Counted from the first letter of the stretch, positions 1 to 9,165 are shown. The stretch: 64,000 bases of DNA from Carboxylicivirga linearis (GCF_018271995.1 NZ_JAGUCO010000007.1:124001-188000); one strand, 5' to 3'. The notes: generated by a model not told the origin, from the letters alone. Made by a program: numbers and translations.

Positions 1-161
1 GCCAACGAGTGTAAGACATGTCTTTCGTAAAAGTGATCCATGTCTTTTCTTGAAATAACATTGATTCGCGAATTCCAATCGTTGTATAATTGACCCAATA
101 AACTTAGTTTTTCCCTTTTCTCACCATCAAGATGAGGGAAATATTTTTCTATTAACTCCAT
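1..161 (-). CDS. rsmG: 16S rRNA (guanine-527-N7)-methyltransferase RsmG, N-terminal part
   Basis: The gene is cut by the left window edge; only the first 53 codons are visible, starting from ATG at 161. The visible peptide contains YNDWNSRINVISR followed by a HVLHSL segment. This is the characteristic N-terminal signature of RsmG/GidB, just ahead of its SAM-binding fold. RsmG methylates N7 of G527 in the 530 loop of 16S rRNA. The start lies 17 bases after the stop of the ECF sigma factor gene, so it is probably the last visible member of a glycosyltransferase-sigma factor-rsmG transcript. The catalytic domain lies outside the window, so integrity cannot be judged. Confidence 0.85.
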   Translation of the reverse strand, partial: MELIEKYFPHLDGEKREKLSLLGQLYNDWNSRINVISRKDMDHFYERHVLHSL

Positions 162-178
162 GTTGTTTCTTGCGGGTG

Positions 179-787
179 TCAGCCCAATTTGATATCTGAA
201 TTTTTTAAAGTGTTGAACAGTAATTCACGGGCTCTAAAAAGTTGTGCCTTTACTGTTCCAAGAGGTAAATCAAGTTCTTCGGCAATTTCTTCGTACGAGA
301 ATTCTTTGAAATACCTTAGTTCAATTAAAACACGATAGCGTGGTTTTAACTTTTTAACCACTGTACGCATTAAAATCTTTTTCTGTTCTTTTATCAGATT
401 TTCTTCCGGGTCGGGAGTTTCATCTTTAAGATGAATGGGTTGATCATTTTCTTTATCCTCGGTTATTCCACCATCAATGGATACTAAATTATTTCTTTTC
501 TTTCTCAGAAAGTCAATGCAATTGTTGGAGGCAATTTTAAATAACCAGGTACTAAAAGCATAGTTTGGCGAGTACTGATGAATGTTTTTAAAGGCTTTAC
601 CGAAAGCTTCAATAGTAAGATCTTCGGCATCACTTTTATTATTAACCATCTTTAATAACATGAAATAGATGGCATCTCTATATCGTCCCATCAACTCAGC
701 AAAAGCTTTCTGATCACCGCTAACAGCGCTGTCTACCAATTCTAAATCATATTTTGCCTTGTCCGATAGATTTGGGTTTATTTCCAT
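179..787 (-). CDS. ECF-type RNA polymerase sigma factor
   Basis: This 202-aa protein has the two-domain ECF architecture. A region-2 block lies at about residues 25-95, with DAEDLTIEAFGKAF and STWLFKIASN. A region-4 helix-turn-helix lies at about 145-195, with FSYEEIAEELDLPLGTVKAQL. The acidic linker between them (about 100-135) is longer than in minimal ECFs. It would direct RNA polymerase to a small regulon. No anti-sigma gene is adjacent: upstream is a glycosyltransferase whose 3' end overlaps this gene by 10 bases, downstream is rsmG. The overlap suggests translational coupling. Target promoters and signal cannot be read from the sequence. Confidence 0.88.
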   Translation of the reverse strand: MEINPNLSDKAKYDLELVDSAVSGDQKAFAELMGRYRDAIYFMLLKMVNNKSDAEDLTIEAFGKAFKNIHQYSPNYAFSTWLFKIASNNCIDFLRKKRNNLVSIDGGITEDKENDQPIHLKDETPDPEENLIKEQKKILMRTVVKKLKPRYRVLIELRYFKEFSYEEIAEELDLPLGTVKAQLFRARELLFNTLKNSDIKLG

Positions 788-1896
788 TTCTTTTTGTTTG
801 CACTAAACATGTTTTGAAGCCACACACTTCCAATAATAAAGGGGATGACTACATCAAATAAAATACTCCATATATATAGATTCTTCTCACTCAGAGCCTT
901 GCCTGCCTTAGCTAAAACGATATACTGAACAATAATTCTTGATAAAATCAACCCTAGGCTAATAGGTACAAAAATATGAAAAAAAAGTGAACAAATGCCT
1001 AGTGTCCAAAATATTTGCCTGCTCAATGGTTCCAAAGTAAGCAACCATTTGATAGAAAACTTATAATGTTTTGATGTAGTTAAATGCCTTGCTTTTCGGG
1101 TTAGCCACTCACTAAAGTTGACCGGTGGTATGGATGTGGTTTGGCTACTTAGATTAGTTATAACAGTTGTGTTGGTTGGTGTAGCGCATTCCTTTATAAA
1201 AAGATCATCGTCACCCGAAGCGATATTTAAATATTGCTGAAATACATTTGATTTCTGGAATAGGCTTTTTCTGTAAGCTAAATTTCGACCAACAGCCATA
1301 AAAGGTTTCTTACGAAGGGCAAATCCCATGTATTGAACCGTATTAAAAAAAGTTTCGTATCGCAGGAATAAGTTGAATAAAGACTTTTTCTTTTCAAACC
1401 TTCCATAACCAATTACAATTTCTTTCGAGTCATCAAAAGCTTTGCTTATCTCTTTTAACCATTGGTCTGATTCGGGATAACAATCAGCATCGGTAAATAC
1501 TAAATGTTCGTTTTTGGCGGCTTTTACGCCCAATGTAAGTGCCAGTTTTTTGCCTTGATAGAATTGTTTATTTTCAGGTATGGTGGTGTAGTATAAATTG
1601 TTGTGCGATTTTTTTAATTCAGCCAATATCATGTCTGATTCATCACTGGAGGCATCATTCACAACAACTACCTCAAAGTTGGGATAATCTTGATTAAGAA
1701 TTATCGGGAGGTGTTTCTTTAGGTTTATTGCCTCGTTTTTAGCACAAATAATAACTGAAAGATTTGGCGTTGTATGATTGGTAGCAGACGGTTTTAAACG
1801 TGAAACCTTTAGCATGAACCATAAATAATAAAATACCTGAATAGCCCAACTAAGACCTAAAATACCTATAAAAACAATTTCAAATTCTATTTTCAC
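778..1896 (-). CDS. Family 2 glycosyltransferase, membrane-anchored
   Basis: This 372-aa protein has one N-terminal membrane segment (about residues 5-28) and a GT-A catalytic domain (about 45-230). The latter carries the NLSVIICAKNEAINL entry motif, VVVNDASSDES and a TDADCYP DxD-type nucleotide-sugar site. Two or three C-terminal membrane segments follow (about 285-365). This is the layout of processive or polyprenol-linked GT2 enzymes with a cytoplasmic active site. Donor and acceptor cannot be deduced. Its end overlaps the sigma factor gene by 10 bases, so the two are likely co-expressed. It is transcribed away from tgt, leaving a 209-base divergent promoter region. Confidence 0.85.
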   Translation of the reverse strand: MKIEFEIVFIGILGLSWAIQVFYYLWFMLKVSRLKPSATNHTTPNLSVIICAKNEAINLKKHLPIILNQDYPNFEVVVVNDASSDESDMILAELKKSHNNLYYTTIPENKQFYQGKKLALTLGVKAAKNEHLVFTDADCYPESDQWLKEISKAFDDSKEIVIGYGRFEKKKSLFNLFLRYETFFNTVQYMGFALRKKPFMAVGRNLAYRKSLFQKSNVFQQYLNIASGDDDLFIKECATPTNTTVITNLSSQTTSIPPVNFSEWLTRKARHLTTSKHYKFSIKWLLTLEPLSRQIFWTLGICSLFFHIFVPISLGLILSRIIVQYIVLAKAGKALSEKNLYIWSILFDVVIPFIIGSVWLQNMFSANKKKWK

Positions 1897-2027
1897 CGTC
1901 CTGTTTGTTTCTTCAAATTTGCAATAATTTTTTGCAATCTACGCGGCAAGAGTTTTATTTTTTGTGTTTAAATTTTAGATAACTATAAAAAATGCCTGTT
2001 TATCAACTTGTCTGTTGATGAGTTTCG

Positions 2028-2035
2028 TATATTTG
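2028..2035 (+). promoter_or_regulatory. -7 box of the tgt promoter
   Basis: TATATTTG matches the Bacteroidota -7 consensus TAnnTTTG, and a TTG lies 17 bases upstream. An inverted repeat ATCAAC(6)GTTGAT at 2002-2019 overlaps the -33 region and could be an operator; that part is inference. The tgt start codon is about 70 bases downstream. Confidence 0.6.
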
Positions 2036-2105
2036 CAGCCCTTTTTTGATGATTGAAATTGCAAAAAGCAATTCTTTTGGTTAAGTTTTTGTAAAATAGT
2101 GTGAT

Positions 2106-3236
2106 ATGAAATTTGAGCTGCAGCATACAGATATAAAGTCCAGTGCCAGGGCTGGTAAAATAACAACTGATCATGGAGAAATTGAAACACCAATATTTAT
2201 GCCGGTTGGTACAGTGGGCTCGGTGAAAGGTGTGCATTTTCGTGACTTACATGAGGATGTTCAGGCTCAAATTATTCTAGGTAATACTTATCATTTGTAT
2301 TTGCGTCCGGGATTAGAAACATTAAAGGCTGCCGGAGGATTGCATAAATTCAATGGTTGGGTTAAGCCCATTTTAACAGATAGCGGAGGATATCAGGTTT
2401 TTTCTTTGAGTGATAACCGTAAGTTAACTGAAGAAGGTGCTGTATTCAGATCACATCTGGATGGATCAAAGCACTTATTTACTCCTGAAAATGTGGTTGA
2501 TATTCAAAGAACCATTGGGGCTGATATTATAATGGCATTAGATGAGTGTCCTCCGGGAGACTCTGATTATAAATATGCAAAAAACTCAATGGAGTTGACC
2601 CATCGTTGGTTAAAAAGAGGTATTGATCGATTTGATACAACCGAACCTTATTACGGACATTCACAAACATTCTTCCCAATAGTTCAAGGTGCGGGACATC
2701 GCGATTTGCGCACCCAGTCTGCCGAATTTATTGCAGAACAAAATAGGGAAGGTAATGCTATTGGTGGTTTGGCTGTTGGAGAACCAACAGAGGTTATGTA
2801 TGAAATGGTGGAGTTGGTCAATGGAATATTGCCAAAAGATAAGCCTCGATACCTAATGGGAGTTGGAACGCCAGCAAACTTGCTTGAGAATATTTCCTTG
2901 GGTGTAGATATGTTTGATTGTGTAATGCCTACTCGTAATGGACGAAATGGAATGTTGTTTACTTCTGAAGGGATTTTAAATATGCGTAATGAGAAATGGA
3001 AAAATGATTTCTCACCAGTGGACCCTAATGGTACTTCATTTGTAGATCATCATTATACTAAGGCCTATCTTCGTCATTTATATATTTCAAAAGAAATGCT
3101 GGCAGCCCAAATTGGCAGCTTACATAATCTTACCTTTTATTTGTGGTTGGTAAAAGAAGCCCGTAAACACATTATTGAAGGTGATTTTGCCAGCTGGAAA
3201 GAAGTGATGGTAAAAAAACTTACAACCAGACTCTAA
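2106..3236 (+). CDS. tgt: tRNA-guanine(34) transglycosylase
   Basis: This 376-aa enzyme exchanges G34 for a 7-deazaguanine in tRNAs reading NAY codons. Visible landmarks are the substrate-site DSGGYQVFS with catalytic Asp at about residue 92, the GGLAVGEP loop (about 220), and DMFDCVMPTRNGRNG (about 278) carrying the second catalytic Asp. The C-terminal block where most bacterial Tgts have the zinc ligands CxCxxC reads PNGTSFVD, so all three Cys ligands are absent; from memory this is a Bacteroidota lineage feature rather than a defect. A queF-like gene lies 8.4 kb downstream but is not linked in an operon. Confidence 0.95.
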   Translation: MKFELQHTDIKSSARAGKITTDHGEIETPIFMPVGTVGSVKGVHFRDLHEDVQAQIILGNTYHLYLRPGLETLKAAGGLHKFNGWVKPILTDSGGYQVFSLSDNRKLTEEGAVFRSHLDGSKHLFTPENVVDIQRTIGADIIMALDECPPGDSDYKYAKNSMELTHRWLKRGIDRFDTTEPYYGHSQTFFPIVQGAGHRDLRTQSAEFIAEQNREGNAIGGLAVGEPTEVMYEMVELVNGILPKDKPRYLMGVGTPANLLENISLGVDMFDCVMPTRNGRNGMLFTSEGILNMRNEKWKNDFSPVDPNGTSFVDHHYTKAYLRHLYISKEMLAAQIGSLHNLTFYLWLVKEARKHIIEGDFASWKEVMVKKLTTRL

Positions 3237-3339
3237 GAGTTTGGTCATGAGGGAGAATCTTTTTTAACTTTTTATTACACAATTTTTTTGTTCTTTTGTA
3301 AAAGCTCAAAAGAGGCGTTGTTAAACTAAAACCGACGTT

Positions 3340-4422
3340 TTGAAAAAACTGGATCTATATATTCTTAAAAAATTCCTTGGTACTTTCTTTTTTGCTATCT
3401 TATTGATTATTAGTATTTCGGTAGTGTTTGACGTTACTGAAAAAGTTGATAATTTTATCGATAAAGATGCTCCGTTAAACGCAATCATTTTTGATTACTA
3501 TAAAAACTTTATTCCTTATTTTGCCAATCTGTTTACTCCGCTCTTTGTATTTATTGCAGTAATCTTTTTTACTTCAAAAATGGCTTATCAAACTGAGATA
3601 ATTGCCATTTTATCAAGTGGTGTAAGTTTTCGCCGAATGATGTTTCCTTACTTTATGGGGGCCGCTATTATAGCAATATTTTCCTTTTTGTTAGGTGGTT
3701 ATGTTATTCCTCCAGCTAACCGAACAAGATTGAAATTTGAGGCTACCTATGTGAAAGATAAACGAGAGGTTGGTTTGAGTGATATACATATGCAAATTGA
3801 ACCAGGCTTGTTTGTGTTCTTGGGTAAATATTATTCGTATCAGGAAAAAGGAGATTATTTTAATCTTGAAAAATACGATGAGAAGCAGTTGATATCCAAA
3901 TTGTCGGCTCGAACTGTAAAATTTGATACCGCTTCCGGAAAGTGGCATTTGAGTAATTACATGATCCGTGAATTTACTAATGATATAGAACAAGTTATTG
4001 AAAAAGGACGCGAGTTGGATACTTTGATTCCTAATATGAAACCTGCAGATTTTAAGGAGGAAAGAAAGTATTTTGAAATGATGACCAACCCTGAGCTCAA
4101 TAGATATATAAATGAACAGACAGCGCGTGGAGTAGGTAATTTGGAAGAGTTTTATATTGAGAAATACAAGCGAATAGCTTCTCCTTTTAGTGCTTTTATT
4201 CTTACGCTAATTGGTGTTTCTTTGGCATCACGTAAAGTTCGTGGAGGAATGGGATTGCATATTGGAGTTGGCATTGCTTTAAGTTTTTCGTATATTTTAT
4301 TCATGACAATTTCAACCACCTTTGCCATTAATGGTAGTATGAATCCATTATTGGCTGTTTGGGTCCCAAATATTCTTTTTGCTATAATTGGAATATTCCT
4401 CTATCATAAAGCGCCAAAGTAG
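3340..4422 (+). CDS. LptF/LptG family lipopolysaccharide export permease
   Basis: This 360-aa protein of the YjgP/YjgQ family has three membrane segments in the first ~125 residues and three in the last ~85. They flank a periplasmic beta-jellyroll-like region of about 150 residues. The family forms the inner-membrane channel that, with the LptB ATPase, lifts LPS onto the Lpt bridge. The reading frame opens with TTG at 3340 (peptide MKKLDLYILKKFLGTF, typical of the family N-terminus) and no in-frame ATG is near, so a TTG start is likely real. It follows tgt by about 100 bases in the same direction. Whether it is the LptF or LptG paralogue cannot be decided. Confidence 0.88.
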   Translation: MKKLDLYILKKFLGTFFFAILLIISISVVFDVTEKVDNFIDKDAPLNAIIFDYYKNFIPYFANLFTPLFVFIAVIFFTSKMAYQTEIIAILSSGVSFRRMMFPYFMGAAIIAIFSFLLGGYVIPPANRTRLKFEATYVKDKREVGLSDIHMQIEPGLFVFLGKYYSYQEKGDYFNLEKYDEKQLISKLSARTVKFDTASGKWHLSNYMIREFTNDIEQVIEKGRELDTLIPNMKPADFKEERKYFEMMTNPELNRYINEQTARGVGNLEEFYIEKYKRIASPFSAFILTLIGVSLASRKVRGGMGLHIGVGIALSFSYILFMTISTTFAINGSMNPLLAVWVPNILFAIIGIFLYHKAPK

Positions 4423-4516
4423 TTGGTGATAAGCTATTTATTATTGATTAAAAACATTAGGGTTATGTTTAAATGAACGTTTCTCTTTTGTTAAAAAAAT
4501 AAAATTAGTAATTATG

Positions 4517-4548
4517 CACCCTGAAAAATTATTGACCAGGGTGATTTT
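4517..4548 (+). terminator. Intrinsic terminator after the Lpt permease gene
   Basis: CACCCTG (4517-4523) pairs with CAGGGTG (4537-4543) and is followed by ATTTT. It separates the permease gene from the carboxyltransferase gene. Confidence 0.6.
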
Positions 4549-4586
4549 CTCTTGGTTAATAGTAGGTTAAATCAAATTATTGGATT

Positions 4587-6131
4587 ATGTCATTGAAAAA
4601 ACACATCCTTGACCTTCGTAAACGAAAGGAACAAGTGGAAAAGGGTGGTGGCGACAAAGCCATTGAAAAGCAGGTGGCGAGAGGAAAACAAACCGCTCGT
4701 AACCGTATCCTTGCACTGTTGGATAAAGATTCTTTCACCGAATACGATCTTTTTGTTGAGCACGAAGCTCGTGATTTTGGTATGGACAAAAAACAGCTTC
4801 ATGGAGATGGAGTAATTATTGGTACAGGTACTATTTATGGTGCCCCAATCTGTATTTATGCCCAGGATTTTACCGTTGAAGGAGGTTCATTAGGATTAAT
4901 GCATGCCCGTAAGATTACAAAAATCATGGATCACGCCTTAAAAATGCGTGTGCCTATAGTCGGTATTAACGATTCAGGAGGTGCTCGTATTCAGGAAGGT
5001 GTGAACGCATTGGCAGGTTATGGTGAGATTTTCTATCGCAATACCATGGCTTCTGGTGTGATTCCTCAAATCTCTGTAATATTAGGTCCTTGTGCCGGAG
5101 GTGCAGTTTACTCACCGGCCTTGACTGACTTTGTGTTCGTTGTGGATAACATTTCTAAGATGTTTATTACCGGACCCGGTGTAATCGAGTCTGTATTGGG
5201 TGAAAAAATCTCAATGGAAGATTTGGGTGGTGCCCGTGTGCATGCAGAAACAACCGGTAATGCGCATTTCTTTGCAGATAGCGAGCTGGAATGTTTCGAT
5301 CAAATCAAGAAATTGATCACATTTATTCCTTGGAGTAATACAAAGAGAGCGAAGACTTTCCCACCAAAGCCTCCTAAATTTAAAGGCAATATCGAAGACC
5401 TTATTCCATCTGATCCACGTCAGCCGTATGATGTGCGTGATGTTATTAAGGCAATCGTTGATGACTCAGATTTCTTTGAAATTCAGGAGTTATGGGCTGC
5501 TAATATTGTTATTGGTTTTGGCCGTTTGAATGGCGAAACTGTTGGTTTTGTAGCTAACCAACCATTAGTGTTGGCTGGTGTATTGGACTGCGATAGTTCT
5601 GATAAAGCTGCACGTTTCATTCGTTACTGCGATGCTTTTAATATTCCAATTGTTACCTTGGAAGATATGCCTGGTTACTTACCGGGTGTCGATCAGGAAC
5701 ATGCTGGTGTGATTCGTCACGGTGCCAAAGTTCTTTATGCTTATTCAGAAGCTACTGTGCCTAAGGTAACTGTTATCTTGCGTAAAGCATATGGTGGTGG
5801 TTATATCGCAATGAACTCTCGTCACTTAGGTGCTGACTTTATGTTTGCATGGCCAACCGCAGAAATTGCCGTGATGGGGCCAGAAGGAGCTGCTAATATT
5901 ATCTTTAGAAAAGAAATTGAAGAAGCTGAAGATAAAGATGCAATGCGTGCTCAAAAAGTGGAAGAGTACAAAGAGAAATTTGCCAATCCATTTGTGGCTG
6001 CGGCTAAAGGATATATCGATTCTGTGATTGAGCCGAGCGAAACACGTGATTTGCTTCTTCATGCAATTGAAGTATCAGCTCATAAAGAAGATCATCGTCC
6101 AGCTAAAAAGCACGGAGTTCCACCATTTTAA
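4587..6131 (+). CDS. Acyl-CoA carboxyltransferase subunit (propionyl-CoA carboxylase beta / methylmalonyl-CoA decarboxylase alpha)
   Basis: This 514-aa protein is full length for the family. It has tandem carboxyltransferase domains with GGSLGLMHARKI, INDSGGARIQEG, the oxyanion-type GPCAGGAVYSPAL in the N half, and LEDMPGYLPG and KAYGGGYIAMNSR in the C half. It moves CO2 between biotin and an acyl-CoA, most plausibly (methyl)malonyl/propionyl-CoA in the succinate-propionate route of Bacteroidota. A biotin carrier gene follows after 11 bases. Neither a biotin carboxylase nor the membrane OadB/OadG-type subunits are next to it, so carboxylase and Na+-pumping decarboxylase cannot be told apart here. 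Confidence 0.9.
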   Translation: MSLKKHILDLRKRKEQVEKGGGDKAIEKQVARGKQTARNRILALLDKDSFTEYDLFVEHEARDFGMDKKQLHGDGVIIGTGTIYGAPICIYAQDFTVEGGSLGLMHARKITKIMDHALKMRVPIVGINDSGGARIQEGVNALAGYGEIFYRNTMASGVIPQISVILGPCAGGAVYSPALTDFVFVVDNISKMFITGPGVIESVLGEKISMEDLGGARVHAETTGNAHFFADSELECFDQIKKLITFIPWSNTKRAKTFPPKPPKFKGNIEDLIPSDPRQPYDVRDVIKAIVDDSDFFEIQELWAANIVIGFGRLNGETVGFVANQPLVLAGVLDCDSSDKAARFIRYCDAFNIPIVTLEDMPGYLPGVDQEHAGVIRHGAKVLYAYSEATVPKVTVILRKAYGGGYIAMNSRHLGADFMFAWPTAEIAVMGPEGAANIIFRKEIEEAEDKDAMRAQKVEEYKEKFANPFVAAAKGYIDSVIEPSETRDLLLHAIEVSAHKEDHRPAKKHGVPPF

Positions 6132-6142
6132 TAGGAGGTTGT

Positions 6143-6466
6143 ATGACTAAAAAGAAAGTTGAAGGATTGGTTGATTTTGCAATACTTAGCATGAAGTATA
6201 AAACAAAATTGACCAAGAAATTCGAAAATCGAACAGCATATGAAGCTCCGAATCCAAACAATGTATTGTCCTATATACCGGGTACAGTACGAGAAGTGTT
6301 TGTGAAAGAAGGGCAAGAATTAAAAGAAGGAGAATCATTAATGATTCTTGAAGCAATGAAAATGAGAAATCAGATTGCCATGCCTTTTGATGGAAAGGTG
6401 AAAGCCATTCATGTAAAGGAAGGTGATAGGATTCCAAAGAGACATCTTATGATTGAGATTGAATAA
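6143..6466 (+). CDS. Biotin/lipoyl carrier protein of the acyl-CoA carboxyltransferase
   Basis: This 107-aa biotinyl carrier has the EAMKM motif; Lys73 is the biotinylation site. The C-terminal 65 residues form the barrel-sandwich biotinyl domain (SYIPGTVREVFVKEGQ onward). The N-terminal ~35 residues are basic, without the usual long Pro/Ala linker. An AGGAGG sequence at 6133-6138, five bases before ATG, is an unusually good Shine-Dalgarno site for this phylum and fixes the start. It is co-transcribed with the carboxyltransferase gene 11 bases upstream and ends at a strong terminator. Confidence 0.9.
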   Translation: MTKKKVEGLVDFAILSMKYKTKLTKKFENRTAYEAPNPNNVLSYIPGTVREVFVKEGQELKEGESLMILEAMKMRNQIAMPFDGKVKAIHVKEGDRIPKRHLMIEIE

Positions 6467-6470
6467 AAAT

Positions 6471-6497
6471 AAAAGCTGCCCTAGGGCAGCTTTTTTC
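6471..6497. terminator. Bidirectional terminator between convergent genes
   Basis: AAAAGCTGCC (6471-6480) pairs with GGCAGCTTTT (6485-6494), with an A-run on the left and a T-run on the right. It serves the biotin carrier gene and the convergent ispE gene. Confidence 0.9.
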
Positions 6498-6500
6498 TTA

Positions 6501-7319
6501 TTATTTCATTTTTCCACTCCACACAAAATAAGAAGGATCCACTTTAAAGTGTGGTTCATCTTTAAATAATCCAAATACTGTAGAACCACTTCCCGACATG
6601 GCTGCGTAAGCAGCACCTTGATTATATAGTTCTGTTTTAATTTTTTCTATTTCTGGATATTTTTTGAAAACACTGGTTTCAAAATCATTCTTAACTATAT
6701 CCTTCCATTGTTCTACCGGAAGGTTCAAGTCGTTTGGTAATATTCTGTCAGATGCTTTAGGGGTAATGCCAGAGTAGGCTTCTGGGGTGCTTACGTGTAT
6801 GGGTGGTTTAACCAAACAAAGGTAATAATCACTTAAATCGAGATTAATCGGTTGTAATAAGTCTCCAATGCCTGTTGCAAAACTTGGTTTATTGTCAATG
6901 AAAAACGGAACATCTGCACCCAATTGGATAGCTTTTTTCTTTAACTCATCATTACTGATATTCAGTTCGAACAATGTGTTAAGCATTGAAAGCATAAAAG
7001 CAGCATCGGAAGAACCTCCACCTAAACCGGCTCCAAAGGGAGTAGCTTTATGTAAATGTATTTCGATGGGTGGAATAGTATGATCTTTTTTTATCAACTC
7101 AAGTGCTTTCACACAAATATTCTCATTAGTGGGTGCATCAACCGTTATTCCTGTATTGAATAATTGATAATCGTTATCCAAATCGTTATTCACAATTATT
7201 TCCAAAGCATCGCTTAATGGGATGGGATAAAAGACTGTTTCCAGATTGTGGTAGCCATCAGGCCTTTTGCTTACAACGTTCAGACCTATATTTATTTTTG
7301 CATTCGGAAATTGTATCAT
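6501..7319 (-). CDS. ispE: 4-diphosphocytidyl-2-C-methyl-D-erythritol kinase
   Basis: This 272-aa GHMP kinase has the ATP-binding loop PFGAGLGGGSSDAA at about residue 92 and the substrate-site NAKINIGLNV at the N-terminus. A late AMSGSGSTVFGLF glycine motif lies at about 240. It phosphorylates CDP-methylerythritol, the fourth step of the MEP isoprenoid pathway. ATG at 7319 is the only sensible start. It is convergent with the biotin-carrier gene and shares its terminator; dnaB diverges from it. Confidence 0.95.
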   Translation of the reverse strand: MIQFPNAKINIGLNVVSKRPDGYHNLETVFYPIPLSDALEIIVNNDLDNDYQLFNTGITVDAPTNENICVKALELIKKDHTIPPIEIHLHKATPFGAGLGGGSSDAAFMLSMLNTLFELNISNDELKKKAIQLGADVPFFIDNKPSFATGIGDLLQPINLDLSDYYLCLVKPPIHVSTPEAYSGITPKASDRILPNDLNLPVEQWKDIVKNDFETSVFKKYPEIEKIKTELYNQGAAYAAMSGSGSTVFGLFKDEPHFKVDPSYFVWSGKMK

Positions 7320-7471
7320 TCAATAATATTTTAGGCAAAATAAATGATTTCTCTGGTAATTTCCTTGTTCAGCTTTTACATCCCAAAATTTATTTGCTTG
7401 GTTGCTAGATAATCAACTTTTTTTGAAAATATTAGTGTTCGTTACATCCCGAAATTCTCAAAAGTGATTAG

Positions 7472-7479
7472 TATATTTG
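7472..7479 (+). promoter_or_regulatory. -7 box of the dnaB promoter
   Basis: TATATTTG matches TAnnTTTG. It overlaps the TTG (7477) that begins the longest open frame, so that codon lies upstream of the transcription start and the real dnaB start must be further in. Confidence 0.7.
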
Positions 7480-7509
7480 TTCCCCGCTTTTAATATTCAA
7501 AAATCGTTA

Positions 7510-9048
7510 ATGGCTAATAAACAACAATATAATAAAAATACAATGATGAGCAATGAGCTTGGTAAATTGCCACCCCAGGTACTTGATCTGGAGGAAGCAG
7601 TTTTAGGAGCTCTGATGCTTGAAAAAGATGCTTTTGTTCAAATATCTGAGCTTTTAAAGCCGGAGCATTTCTACAAAGAAGCTCATCAGTTTATTTATCA
7701 GGCCATAATGAATTTGGAGGCGCAGGAGCAACCTGTTGATATGTTAACTGTAACACAGGAGCTCAAACGTCTTGGTAAGATTGAAGAAGTGGGCGGTGCC
7801 TTTTATGTGTCGCAATTAACCAGTAAGGTTGCCTCAGCTGCGCATATTGAGTTTCATGCCCGAATTATTTGGCAGAAGTTTTTACAGCGCCGAATGATAG
7901 AGATTTCCAGCGAGCTACAGACCAAAGCATACGACGATGGTATTGACGTTAATGATTTGCTGGAAGAGGCTGAAAGTACCTTTTTTATGCTATCGCAAGG
8001 TAGTATGAAAAGAGAGGCGGTTCAGATCAACCCTGTTATTCAGGAAGCGATTGACCGTATTAAAGTTGCTGCTGCCAGAGGTGATGGTTTAAGTGGTGTA
8101 GCTTCAGGTTTTACTGCTTTAGATAGAATTACTTCAGGTTGGCAAGGATCAGCATTGATTATTATTGCTGCACGTCCTGCTATGGGTAAAACAGCCTTTG
8201 TATTATCCATGACTCGCCAAATGGCCTTGAATCATAAAATTCCGGTAGCTATCTTCTCGCTGGAGATGTCAAACGTAGAATTAGTAAACCGTTTGGTAGT
8301 TTCCGAAACAGAGTTATCGGCCGATAAAATTAAGAAAGGTAACCTGGCTCCCTATGAATGGGAACAGTTAGATCATAAGATTCAGAACCTTATTGATGCA
8401 CCAATTTTTGTGGATGATACAGCAGGTTTATCTGTATTTGAATTAAGAGCCAAGTGTAGAAGGTTGAAAAAGCAACATGATATACAGTGTATCATCATTG
8501 ACTACCTTCAGCTGATGAATGCCAGTGGTATGAGTCCAGGTAACCGTCAGGAGGAGGTAAGTATCATCTCAAGATCATTAAAAGGATTGGCTAAGGAGCT
8601 GGATGTTCCGGTGATTGCACTTTCGCAGCTGAATCGTGGTGTGGAATCGCGTGCTGGAAATGAGGGTAAACGTCCGCAGCTGTCCGACCTTCGTGAATCG
8701 GGTGCGATTGAGCAGGATGCTGATATGGTGTGTTTTATTCATCGTCCGGAGTATTATAGAATTACTGAGGATGAGCAAGGTAACTCTTTGATTGGTATGG
8801 CTGAGATTATTATTGCTAAGCACCGTGCAGGACCAACGGCCGATGTTCGTCTTCGATTTCGTTCGGAGTTGGCACGCTTTCAGGATGTGGAAGAAGATAT
8901 GTTTGATGATGGAGGTGGTGGCTTTAGTCAGGAACCTGCAGCACAGAGTTTACCTTCAAAAATGAACTCTGGAGGAGAGGATGGAGCACCTAACCTACCT
9001 GATTTTCCGGATATGAATGCGGGCTTTGATAAAGATATGCCCTTCTAA
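7510..9048 (+). CDS. dnaB: Replicative DNA helicase DnaB
   Basis: This hexameric 5'-3' replication-fork helicase is about 512 aa from ATG 7510. The N-terminal domain spans about residues 20-125 (LPPQVLDLEEAVLGALMLEK). The RecA-fold C-terminal domain carries Walker A (AARPAMGKTAF), the Walker B-type IIIDYLQLM and the GNRQEEVSIISRSLKGLAKEL and SQLNRGVESR motifs. The tail after about residue 470 is Gly/Pro/Asp-rich. The frame is open to TTG 7477, but that lies inside the promoter -7 box, so ATG 7510 is preferred; ATG codons a few residues later are alternatives. No intein is present. Confidence 0.95.
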   Translation: MANKQQYNKNTMMSNELGKLPPQVLDLEEAVLGALMLEKDAFVQISELLKPEHFYKEAHQFIYQAIMNLEAQEQPVDMLTVTQELKRLGKIEEVGGAFYVSQLTSKVASAAHIEFHARIIWQKFLQRRMIEISSELQTKAYDDGIDVNDLLEEAESTFFMLSQGSMKREAVQINPVIQEAIDRIKVAAARGDGLSGVASGFTALDRITSGWQGSALIIIAARPAMGKTAFVLSMTRQMALNHKIPVAIFSLEMSNVELVNRLVVSETELSADKIKKGNLAPYEWEQLDHKIQNLIDAPIFVDDTAGLSVFELRAKCRRLKKQHDIQCIIIDYLQLMNASGMSPGNRQEEVSIISRSLKGLAKELDVPVIALSQLNRGVESRAGNEGKRPQLSDLRESGAIEQDADMVCFIHRPEYYRITEDEQGNSLIGMAEIIIAKHRAGPTADVRLRFRSELARFQDVEEDMFDDGGGGFSQEPAAQSLPSKMNSGGEDGAPNLPDFPDMNAGFDKDMPF

Positions 9049-9165
9049 TTTAATGGTACAGCTTTTATTTTATTATCTTGTCGTTTATAATGCAAGGTAG
9101 TTTCTAGTGCCTTCTGTTTTGATGCATTATTATTGCATGAATCATGTAACCTAACCTTTTTGAAC

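Noticed and set aside
7477-7509. TTG 7477 as the dnaB start
   Set aside because: The codon is part of the TATATTTG promoter box; ATG 7510 gives the family N-terminus.
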